Of a DNA stretch of 64,000 nucleotides, positions 27,201 through 34,959 are shown piece after piece. Position numbers and translations under genes: made by a program. The notes under the pieces are model-generated. The model was not told the origin of the DNA. It saw only the letters and a list, made by a program, of their open reading frames with translations, and searched no databases. Source of the DNA: Eumeta japonica (Eukaryota > Arthropoda > Insecta > Lepidoptera > Psychidae); NCBI GenBank assembly GCA_005406025.1, contig BGZK01000083.1:434001-498000 (forward strand), given 5' to 3'. How positions within the stretch are numbered: the first letter of the stretch is position 1; every line of letters starts with the position of its first letter.

Positions 27201-27270
27201 ACTCGAATGAACTCAAATTTCACATATTTTTATATCATAACAAATACTTTTTTTTCTTTCAGGTACATAA
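3129..27270 (+). CDS. dsd: Attractin / distracted orthologue, 5'-incomplete, 20 exons
   Basis: Single-pass membrane glycoprotein of the Attractin/MEGF8 family; in mammals Attractin (mahogany) modulates melanocortin signalling, and the Drosophila orthologue is distracted. Seen: exons 3129-3275, 3557-3702, 4799-4917, 5262-5411, 6627-6735, 7384-7603, 7945-8092, 9326-9395, 12885-12997, 16204-16317, 17162-17247, 18198-18312, 19663-19886, 20961-21124, 21815-21964, 22872-23097, 24129-24339, 25872-25977, 26712-26894, 27263-27270. All have AG/GT borders, and the phases match through 2809 nt (about 935 residues plus stop). Domain order is Kelch repeats (exons 1-7), PSI-like cysteine modules (7-13), two laminin EGF modules (14-15), juxtamembrane domain (16-17), transmembrane helix (17) and cytoplasmic tail (18-20). 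The signal peptide, N-terminal EGF and CUB expected of the family are not here and must lie left of position 1. Orthology is strong; exons 8, 10 and 11 are least certain. Confidence 0.93.
3557..3702 (+). CDS. dsd: Attractin exon 2: Kelch repeat
   Basis: Reads GGLAGLEGRAGEVTNEVWRL and then a Trp/Cys/His-rich stretch, the 'NDLW-F-LD' part of a Kelch blade. Acceptor CAG ends at 3556; donor GTTAGT at 3703. The phase (1 nt in, 1 nt out) joins both neighbours. Confidence 0.85.
4799..4917 (+). CDS. dsd: Attractin exon 3: Kelch repeat with FFGHSPVYGYLNTV signature
   Basis: Contains VMLVFFGHSPVYGYLNTVL, one of the most conserved stretches of Attractin and Attractin-like proteins, preceded by SGHTAVVVDV. 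This exon identifies the gene. Acceptor TTGCAG ends at 4798; donor GTGAGT at 4918; ends in phase 0. Confidence 0.93.
5262..5411 (+). CDS. dsd: Attractin exon 4: Kelch repeat
   Basis: Fifty in-frame codons starting EYHIEEGFW and containing GFGHTAVYDNLSHRIYVHGG, a canonical Kelch blade. Acceptor TTCCAG ends at 5261; donor GTGATG at 5412. Continues exon 3 in phase 0. Confidence 0.92.
6485..6550. repeat. 66-bp near-perfect inverted repeat (hairpin)
   Basis: Two 31-bp perfectly complementary arms (ATAGGGTCATTAAGTAAC... and its complement) around a 4-nt loop, in Attractin intron 4. No element body lies between the arms. Confidence 0.95.
6627..6735 (+). CDS. dsd: Attractin exon 5: Kelch repeat
   Basis: Encodes ALFEYDIDNRVWRPLPKAPT followed by PRYLHSATFISPG: the linker and first strands of a Kelch blade. 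Acceptor TTACAG ends at 6626; donor GTGAGT at 6736; one base carried over. A 66-bp perfect-arm hairpin ends about 75 bp upstream of its acceptor. Confidence 0.92.
7384..7603 (+). CDS. dsd: Attractin exon 6: Kelch repeat with Ala-rich loop
   Basis: Starts GMMLVFGGNAHNDT and continues CYSGGALLYDVRCSVWRQL, then an Ala-rich GC-dense segment and ERSTAVIMGG. Acceptor TTGCAG ends at 7383; donor GTGAGT at 7604; two bases carried over. Overlapping open frames here are GC shadows. Confidence 0.93.
7945..8092 (+). CDS. dsd: Attractin exon 7: last Kelch strand and first PSI-type cysteines
   Basis: Reads GFDGRLRSDALLFEVGQGC, then SEVACLANAE and CAWKVEERLC, matching the Attractin transition from the propeller to the first PSI module. 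Acceptor AACAG ends at 7944. The donor GTGCGT at 8093 is chosen because it keeps phase 0 into exon 8; an upstream AAG/GT at 8068-8069 is possible. Confidence 0.85.
8294..8678. mobile_element. pogo/Tigger-like MITE, 385 bp
   Basis: Terminal inverted repeats start CAGTGGA(G/A)TCT(T/C)AAT and continue for more than 20 bp with inner ACTCGAA / TTCGAGT blocks, flanked by TA on both sides (8292-8293 and 8679-8680). Both features are typical of pogo-type elements. No transposase frame remains. Located in Attractin intron 7. Confidence 0.85.
9326..9395 (+). CDS. dsd: Attractin exon 8 (small, PSI region)
   Basis: Twenty-three codons, LAEVGWKESFDGTVRTCTSE onward, between a CATAG acceptor (ends 9325) and a GTAATT donor (9396). 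The phase fits both neighbours. Base composition is less distinctive than in the other exons, so this call rests on splice signals, open frame and the Trp/Cys pattern. Confidence 0.65.
9430..11300 (-). mobile_element. Degenerate non-LTR retrotransposon (CFDP2-like endonuclease)
   Basis: Reading the minus strand from ~11.2 kb down, a broken apurinic-type endonuclease is visible: GVYAPDTFKP near 10.9 kb, NGWVDVQWDNYEKILVRFGN and ERVNENGDCLLLLCQEINLY (10642-10836), then MIDFIIVDDRLRSKVV and GINIGTDHFLVICRTK (10419-10625). The 9430-9800 part matches the reverse-transcriptase 3' end of the second copy at 14.5 kb. The middle of the RT is missing, so the element is internally deleted. It lies in Attractin intron 8, antisense to the gene. 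Confidence 0.75.
11670..11820 (+). mobile_element. 3' tail fragment of the same LINE family, sense orientation
   Basis: Contains GTCAGTGAAGCAAGAGAGAT and CTGCCTACCCTTCGGGGAAA followed by TAGGCGTGA. The first block recurs on the minus strand at ~14.48 kb next to the RT remnant, so this looks like a 3' UTR tail of that family inserted in the opposite direction. Confidence 0.5.
12455..12538. repeat. 30-bp AT-only tandem repeat, self-complementary
   Basis: The unit AATATCTATATTATATAATA plus TAGATATAAT repeats with a period of exactly 30 bp for about 2.8 copies. Each unit is itself palindromic, so the tract can form stacked hairpins. Confidence 0.9.
12885..12997 (+). CDS. dsd: Attractin exon 9: PSI domain
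   Basis: Encodes DKRRCLIASKCTVCTAANCA then WCGACYDSPAYC, a PSI core with the C-x2-C-x5-CAWC arrangement. Acceptor CCGCAG ends at 12884; donor GTGCTT at 12998; ends in phase 0. Its last ~35 bp and donor lie in a 98-bp tandem duplication (12963-13158). Confidence 0.9.
12963..13158 (+). repeat. 98-bp tandem duplication across an exon 3' end and splice donor
   Basis: Copy 1 (12963-13060) includes the last 35 bp of Attractin exon 9 and its donor. Copy 2 (13061-13158) is the same length with 13 differences counted by eye. Copy 2 keeps the CAG/GTGCT donor but has TGA where the exon has AGA, so it is not a usable coding exon. Confidence 0.93.
13340..13637. other. GC-richer unassigned patch in intron 9
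   Basis: Unlike its AT-rich surroundings, it contains stretches such as GGCCGACGGCGACCTGAAC. No open frame with recognisable homology was found, so a transposon fragment is likelier than an exon. Confidence 0.35.
13638..13691. repeat. Inverted repeat, ~23-bp arms
   Basis: TGATGAATGAATTTGAAAAA and its near-complement TTTTTCAAATCTATTCATCA surround a short spacer. One mismatch seen. In Attractin intron 9. Confidence 0.85.
14460..15885 (-). mobile_element. Degenerate non-LTR retrotransposon, reverse transcriptase part
   Basis: Minus-strand reading shows RT motif A as FVDLEKAIDRV (~15.75 kb), motif C as VKCFLYADDKTILAL (~15.43 kb), and the C-terminal region RSLHSMCGASFKDRHRDSEV, LQWFGQLEKIKVSRLIKQIY and GKVRPKR (~14.56-14.78 kb). 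Frames are broken by stops and shifts. Same family as the 9.4-11.3 kb copy, but retaining the RT instead of the endonuclease. In Attractin intron 9, antisense. Confidence 0.8.
16024..16058. repeat. Inverted repeat, 16-bp arms, 3-nt spacer
   Basis: ATCATGTAAGTAAATT and its complement AATTTACTTACATGAT form a perfect hairpin 145 bp upstream of Attractin exon 10. Confidence 0.9.
16204..16317 (+). CDS. dsd: Attractin exon 10 (PSI region)
   Basis: Thirty-eight open codons with Cys-rich CGSNGEAARDACGGFHSCAA. Acceptor TTACATAG ends at 16203; donor GTATGA at 16318. The exon interior is convincing, but the first residues (MALSID) read through TAGATGGCGCT, a motif repeated elsewhere in this window, so the exact 5' border may differ. 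Confidence 0.75.
17162..17247 (+). CDS. dsd: Attractin exon 11 (PSI region)
   Basis: Short exon reading KSEELSERVCYWDYDTLKC and RPLNNSEDA. Acceptor CCGCAG ends at 17161; donor GTACGA at 17248; two bases carried over. Phase-compatible with exons 10 and 12. Confidence 0.8.
18198..18312 (+). CDS. dsd: Attractin exon 12: PSI domain
   Basis: Encodes GGCTASCSSLQSCANCTAEE followed by CIWCASAARC, a clear PSI module. Acceptor TATATAG ends at 18197; donor GTGGCG at 18313; phase 0 out. Confidence 0.9.
18313..19662. other. Attractin intron 12, AT-rich
   Basis: No exon, RNA gene or clear element seen. A few moderately complex stretches (19320-19510) could be old transposon sequence, but no family is recognisable. 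Confidence 0.4.
19663..19886 (+). CDS. dsd: Attractin exon 13: conserved NAYxxSFPxGxC and PSI domain
   Basis: Begins NAYAASFPLGGCRAW, matching the family's conserved NAY-SFP-GQC segment, then CAACRAEPACGWCDDGMGSG and RGACLPGG. Very GC-rich. Acceptor TTTAG ends at 19662; donor GTGAGC at 19887. The antisense 101-codon frame over it is a shadow. Confidence 0.93.
20961..21124 (+). CDS. dsd: Attractin exon 14: laminin-type EGF module 1
   Basis: Reads RWHFTRCPTCQCNGHSLCDE, then GDHCETCAPGHWGNPLNGG: the C-x-CNGHS ... HCETC-xG--GxPxNGGxC pattern of the first laminin EGF repeat in Attractin. Acceptor TTTCAG ends at 20960; donor GTGAGT at 21125. Confidence 0.95.
21815..21964 (+). CDS. dsd: Attractin exon 15: laminin-type EGF module 2
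   Basis: Encodes CECNAQAISCAPDTGRCYCS, then TKGLAGERCDKCDN and GACY, the second laminin EGF repeat. Acceptor TTTTCAG ends at 21814; donor GTAAGT at 21965. Confidence 0.95.
22608..22736. mobile_element. Palindromic MITE, copy A
   Basis: Inverted arms of ~45 bp: AAAACGTAGTTCTCAAAAGT with AATCCATAAGATTTGAC, mirrored by GTCAAATCTTACAGATTACA and ACGTTATTACGTTT. Its core GTCAAATCTTA(C/T)(A/G)GATTA recurs at 59.2 kb, so this is a dispersed family rather than a chance hairpin. Confidence 0.65.
22872..23097 (+). CDS. dsd: Attractin exon 16: juxtamembrane ectodomain
   Basis: Starts with the conserved YDLAVDYQFTFNLSKKEDRH and continues LSAINFRNAP. Three N-glycosylation sequons are visible (NLS, NLT, NCT). 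Acceptor TTTCAG ends at 22871; donor GTGAGT at 23098. Confidence 0.94.
24129..24339 (+). CDS. dsd: Attractin exon 17: end of ectodomain and transmembrane helix
   Basis: Encodes NVTLTTFFVYVYDFKPPLWI, then QISFSQYP and a hydrophobic helix FFITFSSCFLLLLLVAAAMW ended by KIKQ as the stop-transfer. Acceptor TTACAG ends at 24128; donor GTGAAA at 24340, phase 0. Confidence 0.95.
24500..24868 (-). mobile_element. tRNA-derived SINE
   Basis: On the minus strand the element starts GCCGCGGTGGTTCAGTGC (A-box-like) and, about 45 bp on, has GGATTCGATTC (B-box-like), the internal pol III promoter of tRNA-derived SINEs. A non-tRNA body of ~280 bp follows. Located in Attractin intron 17. Confidence 0.65.
25872..25977 (+). 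CDS. dsd: Attractin exon 18: cytoplasmic tail, basic juxtamembrane motif
   Basis: Reads KYDLYRRRQRMFVEMEQMAS then RPFSQVCVELE. The EMxQMASRPF block is shared with vertebrate Attractin tails and identifies the subfamily. Acceptor TTTTTCAG ends at 25871; donor GTGAGA at 25978. Confidence 0.95.
26215..26420 (-). mobile_element. Short fragment of the RT 3' end of the same LINE family
   Basis: TTTCAAACCACATTGTTCTG and CTATATCTATCTTTCAAGGA correspond to the 3' RT segments at 9.55 and 14.71 kb. Heavily decayed; in Attractin intron 18. Confidence 0.55.
26712..26894 (+). CDS. dsd: Attractin exon 19: conserved distal cytoplasmic tail
   Basis: Encodes PVALEPCRGARAAVLSLLVR, then LPTGGTG and GGLAVASALV, aligning with the vertebrate EPCAGNRAAVL...LPRG...GLAIASAL block. 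It ends in a His/Pro-rich run. Acceptor AAATAG ends at 26711; donor GTAAAA at 26895. Without splicing, the frame would end at TGA 26915-26917. Confidence 0.93.
27263..27270 (+). CDS. dsd: Attractin terminal exon: two codons and stop
   Basis: Acceptor TTTCTTTCAG with a long T tract ends at 27262. The 2-nt overhang completes Gly, then Thr and TAA at 27268-27270. The C-terminus would be GHGT. The strong acceptor and matching phase support it; intron retention is the alternative. Confidence 0.7.
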
Positions 27271-29450
27271 GACACCAATGTATATAAGATCATGTAAATT
27301 TGTATATATTATGCGGCATAGTGTATTGCTCAAATAATAACCTATTTTGAATCTTGATCAATACTCTTTATGAACTTAAAAATGTATGTTGTTTATAAAC
27401 AGCATTATATGTAATGTCGTTGCTTTAAGTAGTTTATATATGTGTATTAATTTATGTGTATTCAAACAATCGGTAATGTTTATATGTTTATTAAAACGGC
27501 ACTGGGTATTAATTATATTATTAAAAAAAAAATATATGAAAAATGTTTTTGTGGATGAATTGTTCTGACTGAATTCAATAACTCTTTCAGTTTAATTAAT
27601 TTTGTTAAGAATGACTACAGTGCATAGTTTTAAGTAATCCAACAATATACGTTTTATGGCTAGATGTGTTAAAGAAAAATATATGTTGTATTATAAAAAA
27701 TGTAACAATATATTAAACCTTTTATATTATTGGATAGAAAGACTTCATTTATGCATAATCGCCATTGTTATATGCTATAGTCTTAAAATGTTTTTTAATG
27801 GAAAAATACATTTATTTTATCATCCCTCATGGTTACTGAGAGGGTGGCCAGTTTCTCGAAGCAATCTGAAAATGTCTGATAAGCTGATAAAGATTTCCAT
27901 TAAAGTAAAAAGGTGGGAAATTTTTAAAACTAAAAAGAGAGCAATAGCACTAAAATATTACCAGAATGATCAAACCTCCACACTTTGATGGAACAATTAA
28001 TTAGCCAACTTCAAATGGATTTGCACTGCGGACCTGTTGTTGGTAGTGTCATACGATTGACGATTACATATTGTTGATACACCGATTTTTTGTTGTATAA
28101 GAATTTCCCATGAATAAAATCAATATCGTGGCAAAGATCTAGTTAGAATACACGAATTGGTATTAAGTCAATAAGGTGGCGATGCGTATAGATATACCCC
28201 TGCCTATTAAAGAAATGATAAATTTGACAGATTTCAAATCCCTAAAATGGTGTGTGTCTCAATTTGAATCTGATATTAAATGTGCTCTGGATTAGAAAAA
28301 ACCAATCACATACCGAGTATGTATAACTAACAACATTTCCCGCTCATTTTATGAGCGAATCACAGACAAATATGAATAAATAATTGCGGGGACTTATAAG
28401 CAAAGTTGTAAAAATAATAGACCATTGCCGAATATTTTTTTATAGGGAGGCCGCGGTTGTATTTTTTTTTCTTAATTATCGATCTTGTCCTGTTAATTGT
28501 ACATCCGTTTTTGTCATAAATATATGTAAATATTATTCATAAATTACTTGAAAATATAATTGAACACGAATAAATACTTCTTATGGAAAGACGTGATGTA
28601 ATTTGACAGGGATGTTTAGGATTGATCTTTAATGTGGTGTCACTTTTTATATAATGATGTTTTTAATGAAATGTGTAGATTTATATTATATCCTCAACAC
28701 AGTTTTTTTTACTTGGTGTGTCTAGAAATAATTAAATTATTGTACTTTCCATTTTAATAGGCCTTAATTATGATTCTATAACAATAATTAACTGAATGCA
28801 AAACTTTTAACGTTGTATATCTATTTTTTAATTTTACTATGTCAGTGTCATTAATGTTTTTTTTTCATTTAATTTGAGTCATTAATGTGTTATGAAGAAT
28901 TAGTAATATTATCTTAGGAACCACAGAAATAAATAAACCGTGTGCATAAATTCTTGTCTACAAATTCACTGATTATCCATAATGTACTTCAAGAAATTTC
29001 AAACTATTATCAGAAAACAGTTATCTCAAATATTGTATTTAATATTCCTTGTCCAACAAGAAAATTAGCCATTATGGATTTTTATGTTTAGCTTGACTGA
29101 ATTGTTATAAATTTCGCCTTCAACTATGTGAATTAAATGAGTATGTATGTATAGACTAAGGTGTTTAAAAAATGATACAGCAATAAAATTTCTGTGTAAT
29201 GAATGAATATATGGTAAAGTTCAATGAGATAGTGTACGTTCATATGTTTGTGAATATTTGTAAGTATCTACTGATAATACTGTCGATTCCTTTGAATCAT
29301 TCTAATAAAAAAAAATGTGCTTTTAATCTATGCCTATGGACTAAAGTTACCTTTATAGTGATTCGGTCTTTTACGGGACTACTTTTGTTCGTTCAATGCT
29401 ATGTTTGTGGAACATGACTGTTGTGGCAATACAGCCGCATTAAGGATGAA
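27271..29450 (+). other. Attractin 3' UTR and downstream AT-rich DNA
   Basis: About 2.2 kb of AT-rich sequence after the stop codon without credible coding sequence. Candidate polyadenylation hexamers AATAAA occur near 28113, 28569 and 28927. The true end cannot be placed without transcript data. Short open frames inside are low-complexity. Confidence 0.5.
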
Positions 29451-29502
29451 ACAAAACCCAGATCGGCCGTCGCAGCAGAGTATCTAAGATTTGAGATAAA
29501 AC

Positions 29503-29892
29503 CTAGTCTAAACGTTCTGAATTGTCGACGTCATTTAATTCGACGGCCCGCGGTAAGGGCTCGGTGCTGATTACGGGCGAATTGATCAATGAGTTTCTGG
29601 CTATGATTGTACCACTCGTTCCCCATTTCGGGGTGTACGTCAACTCTTTAGTCTCTGAAGATGACATTACATTGGTGACGATCGTCATTAGCAACGTTCG
29701 ACCCTCGTCCAAGCCCCGAATGAGCGACGCGTCTTGCCCGCGGGCGCTATGTGTCAGATGCTCTTGCACTGCGCTATCGAGTTCACTAATGACGAGTCTG
29801 GCATTCAATTCGCTTGGTAAAAATTTTCGAATTCCTTGCGATCGATCGAACGCGCGTCGTCCACGCGGCTCGATATAACCGCGCCCGTGCAT
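29503..29892 (-). CDS. Unrecognised 129-residue ORF
   Basis: An open frame from ATG to TAG with base composition far richer in GC than its flanks (CpG-dense, ~50% GC). An in-frame stop lies two codons before the ATG. The product starts MHGRGYIEPRGRRAFDR and is hydrophilic; it contains LPSELNARLVISELDSAVQE and TIIARNSLINSPVIS. No domain, signal peptide or membrane segment recognised. The opposite strand is also open (29522-29878), which weakens the coding claim. It could be a fragment of a transposon ORF, a retrocopy or a small gene. Confidence 0.3.
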   Translation of the reverse strand: MHGRGYIEPRGRRAFDRSQGIRKFLPSELNARLVISELDSAVQEHLTHSARGQDASLIRGLDEGRTLLMTIVTNVMSSSETKELTYTPKWGTSGTIIARNSLINSPVISTEPLPRAVELNDVDNSERLD

Positions 29893-29899
29893 TACACGT

Positions 29900-32800
29900 T
29901 ATTCAGTATGTAGATGATAATAAGTGAAAAGCGATAATAACTTTTTTCTTTTAGTCAAATCACTTGTATGTAATGAACGCAGGTGAATTTTAAGGGCGGT
30001 CTCGAAGCAGCAGTCTGAGCCGATGTCACAGCTGTATCGTGAGATGTCCCTTTACTAATTTCATTTTACACGTGGTTTCTAATTAAATAGAACCGATTCT
30101 CATAAGTGTGGGCGTGAAATAATTTGTTTTAAATAAACGTCCTCCATATTTGAAATAAAAATATTCTGGAAATGTATGCCTCGACAGTTGAATGAATGAA
30201 AACTTATCGAGTTCTTTTGCAGTATTGTATTTTTTTTTTCATCAGAATAGCGTCATAGGCGTTAATGAAATCTCATTTAAATGCTATTTTGTATCATCAA
30301 TTATGTCGTTATAATAAATGACAAATGTTCGATTACGTATATCATATTTCGCGTGACGTCATCCATCTCAATTTGCCTTAGATTATAAAGGTGTTCAAAA
30401 ATTTCGAAGAATTTGATCCCCAATTCGCAGATAATTCCCGTCAAGCATCTCAGAAGCCATATTCCCATTAGCGGTAGTTTACGATTAGACAAATAAGTCT
30501 AGATTTAAGTTCCAAATTTTTAACAACCCTAGCTCTCATTCAAATGCAGTTAATAACGCATGAGTCAGTGTTTAAATAAAAATCATAAGGCCTATGATTT
30601 TATGGGATGGTACATCTTTAAGTGATGATTGCAAAATTTACTATCCAGTCGGGTAGAAGTTGTGCGAATCGATATTGATTCCTTTAATATTTGAATCTTG
30701 TACATGGATGGGTGTAGTCCCATTTTGGAATGGCAAATAGTATTGTTTTAAACAAGTTTGACTATCATGTGCGCCATCAATAGATATCAAAGAGCTTGTT
30801 TCTATTATTATGGAAGAAATAGATACAATAAATTCGCATCAATACTTTTGATATTTTATGTGTAATCTATATCACAGAAATAAACTGCACCTATACTGGA
30901 AGATTATTTTACTATAATCAGCTAAAGGCATACTATTAAAGTGAATGCTGGGTAATATTAATTCACTGAAAAAGTCTAGTAATTAAATATACTTAATGTA
31001 ACAATAAATAACAATAATACAAATAAACAATATCATCATTAATGATATCTTTTATTAGAATAAATTTTTAATATGAACGCCTACGAAACAATTCGGGTTA
31101 AAGAAAAACTATGTCTACCACAGAATTGAGCAATGGCAACAATTAAAAATATTGGAACTAGTTAAATTCACAAATGCTTTTGCTTTATTGGCCTGGGATT
31201 CGTTCAACCATTTCATTACATGACCGCCTAAAATAAAAAGTCTTACATGTAAGGTGAAGGAGTTCCATTATTTCACTATGACTTCTAAATGCCTGAACCG
31301 ATTTGGATGTATCTGGTACCACTAGAATTCTTATAGTGGGTGATACAAGTTAGGTGAGTTTTTAAAACAAATAGTAGTCTGGCTATGGTAAATAATTAAA
31401 AAATGTAGGTACTTCTAATTTTTCCTCGTTTTGAAAACATTTGAATGAATGACGGTGCCTTTGTCTGATATATTATGGTTTTGATTTACACTGGCTGCAC
31501 GCCTAATTTCTATTTGAGTGGGATGTTTGATGTAACTTAAATTGAAATAATTCCAGACCATAAAATCATAATCCATAATTTTAATATCAATAACTTGCAT
31601 AATTTTTACATGTCGGTCTGGACTAACAGGTTTTTTTACCAATTTGACTCTCATTTGTTTAGTTTTATGATTTTCATTTCTTTATATATTTGTTATATAT
31701 TTTTAATAAAATAGTTTCTAATCTGTTGTTTATTTTACTTTCTTTTGCACAATAAAAATAGATCTCGAATACATAAATGATATATTTTATGCATTAGCTC
31801 GGTGCAGATTTTTAATTTGAGGGTGGGATGGAACGATATCAGCGTACTTTGCGGAGAATTTGAAAACTAAAGGAGGCAATTTCAGACTGTCGAATATTAA
31901 TATAAAATGGCTTCTCGACATTGATGTTTTTGTGAATTGTAAGAATAATATCATAAAAGCTTTTGCTTTGGTTGGGAATTAAGCAGAAAAAAAAGTAGTT
32001 TGTACTTTTCTTTCCTTTCACATAAGAGTTAAAAGTACGTAATTACTTTTTTTTCAATGATATAGATTTTGTGTAAGAAATTTAATGGGATATTAAATAA
32101 TTATTGTATTTGATTTTCCATTAAACGATGGATTTCCGCGTCATCCAAAATCTTTTGATGTTGTTTACAATAATTATTTTATTGGTATTTAGCTCAGTAA
32201 TTAGCTCATGTAGTGATAACTCATCATCCATCCAATATATATTCTTTCATTACTTCTATTTTGATGTAGTTCAAATTAGGCAATTATCTTATTTAACAAT
32301 TTTTTTTTTTTGTATTCAATAGTATTCAACAATTAATGTCTTAACATGTTTTAATATACCCTAATTGAGATTAGATATGTTTTAGCTGTGTTTCCTTTTT
32401 TTTATATTTTTCGACCCAGTCGACCCAAAAAACGATGAAAATTTAATTTTGTGAATTATGTTTTGTACATAACAAAATACTTTTTAAATTAAAGTTAGTC
32501 ATTTATCTATTAATGATATCATATTCAACTATATTGCTATGATATCAAAACTGCCTTCTTTAATTTCAAACTAGGCGGCGTTGATGTCACTCGCCGAGCG
32601 AATAACATTATTTGATGTACATTGATCGCTTTAATGCGACATGAAACGTCGCTTATTTTATATATATATATATATTTGTATTAAAATTATAAATAAGATA
32701 CTTTAGAGTTCATGTCTGTTTTAAATACATGTTTTACCTCTACTAATTTTAATCATATTTGAAGAATAAATAAAAAACCGTAAGTTATCTTTTTAAAATA

Positions 32801-34750
32801 AATTTGTTAAATATTAGTAAATTATCGACGAATAACTGAAATTGCAATATTTATGATTTTAAATTTAATGTTGGTCTCGATTCCATTGTTATGACATATT
32901 CGTTATCCTTTCTTTTGGCAGGAAAGTAGTATGATGTCTAGACGTTGTACTTTACTGAATGAAATACATAACTTTGTATTTACATATGAACATATTCATT
33001 ATTGATAATTAATAAAAAAAAAATCAAATTGTTCTCCTTTGCTACCCGTATTCACTGTTTTCTTTATATGAGAGACTTTGTATACTTTTCTCTGTTATGA
33101 AGATTCATGTACCTCTATTAGGAGTTTGCAAAGCTTAAAAAAGCAGATTCGATATGTGTGATCTCCCATACAGAGCCTGTATCGGTGACTACTATGAACT
33201 AAATGTTCTCATACAAATGATCGATTATGATTGTTAGCGGGCTTAATTTTTTAAAACTCTCAATTTTACATAGGCTTCTATATTACTACTTGTGTTTACA
33301 TCTCGTCAGCATGCGTAGTTTACGGTTTAAAACCGTTTGTTTGGAGGGTCCGAAATATTTTTTCGTTTTGTTTGCATTAGTAATCTTATGTTTATTTTTT
33401 ATTTTCCATTTTTGTAAATAATTTTTTTCCTATTATTGTTTCAGTAAATAATAAAGAAAAAATACTCAAGAGTTGAAAATTTGAAAGTCATTCATATGTG
33501 ACTTCAATTTTGATTATCAGTGAATTAAATACAAAAATATAGGCATCCTTTAAAGGTATCTTCCATACGCATTTGTTTTGTATAATAATAGTATCAATAT
33601 CTCCAGTCTTTACTGGGCATGAGACGTAGTGAAGGAATTCATAATGAATATTGTTTGTTTCCACGTATGTGCGCCTATTTTCGAGAGGGGTGGGCAGGGA
33701 CCACTGTTTTTTTTTGGTGCATTTTATTTTGCAGACTTGCTGTATGGATCATTTGACCGCCTATGTTTAAATAAATGAATAATAATAAATAGTCAACTAT
33801 GCACTGACAACAATAATTATTAAATCCCATTTTAAAACTGTAGAGATGAATTAGTATTTTATGGAAATAAATTAATTTTACTTTTATAATCTATCAAATA
33901 TATATTTGATGTGTTCACTTTTTTTATAGAAGGTTTGATTTCATAATCATCTTGTAAATTTTTATATTAGAGCAAATAGCTTTTGTATCCATATATTTGA
34001 GTAATAAATCAATTTATTTTTTTAGAATCCATATTTGGTACAACATCGCTTTAAGTGTTGTCCAGTTTGCTGAACATATTTACAACATGTAGATTTTTAC
34101 ATTTAATGATTTTAATTGATTGAACTTAAATATTTGCCACAATATAAGTGTTTTGTAGAATTATTTAGTGGGACATAGAGTGATTTTTCATTATTTGTTG
34201 GCTTTATATTATTTATGACATTTGTGCAGAAATTACGTAGCTGTAATATCAGGCTTTATTTCCATTATCGTCATTGAAATGTGTTCACAAACGAAGTTTT
34301 ATTTGCGGTTCAATTTGAAAATAACAGATTGCCATTATTAGTAATATTTTATTATAGTTAATTTAACAGATGTCAATTTATTTTTTTTAATCTATCAAAA
34401 TCACATTAAATAAGTGAACTTATATATATTTAATACTGGCTGTTACTAAATCAGTAAACGCTAGACGGCTAAAGGTTATGAAACTAAATCAATAAATGGC
34501 GGCAGATGTCTGTAATTACAAAAATAAATAGTCTATAACCATCAACAAACGATCTTTTTCTTAAATGTCAGTTTAAATGGAGATGGTTGACGAGGCCCTT
34601 GGTCCTATTAGTTTTTTTTTGCTTGCTTATTAGATATATGATTGTTGTGTCGGAGGTCTGCACGTGGAATAAGTCGTTAACACTATTTAAACTGGCATAA
34701 CCTTTTGAGCGCCTGCGCGTACACAGATATCCGCTTTTATATCATGGGAT
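29900..34750. other. Long AT-rich intergenic DNA
   Basis: No gene, RNA gene or well-bounded element found. The minus-strand stretch near 30310-30490 is open for 63 codons but resembles nothing. A (TA)n run lies at 32657-32675. A slightly CpG-rich patch is at 32570-32650. Confidence 0.5.
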
Positions 34751-34754
34751 CTCT

Positions 34755-34950
34755 TTTTCATGACCCCGATCTGGTTCTGTTTCGGTTTCAATCCTCTGCG
34801 ATGTTGTTCTCGTTAACAATATCAGTTTCAGTCCTGCTCTAGATTTCGATCACATTGTTCTCGATTTCGATTACATTGTTCTCGATTTCGATCACATTGT
34901 TCTCGATTTCAATAGTTTTTTTGGTTCTGATCGCGATCTTGATGTCAATT
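34755..34950. repeat. Cryptic GATTTCG / GATTCTG repeat with a 21-bp tandem core
   Basis: TTCTCGATTTCGATCACATT (+G) repeats with an exact 21-bp period from about 34843 to 34920. On either side the sequence drifts into degenerate GAT-hexamers (CCGATCTGGTTCTGTTTCGG). Similar loci lie at 41.6 and 56.9 kb. Confidence 0.8.
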
Positions 34951-34959
34951 ATTCGTTTG

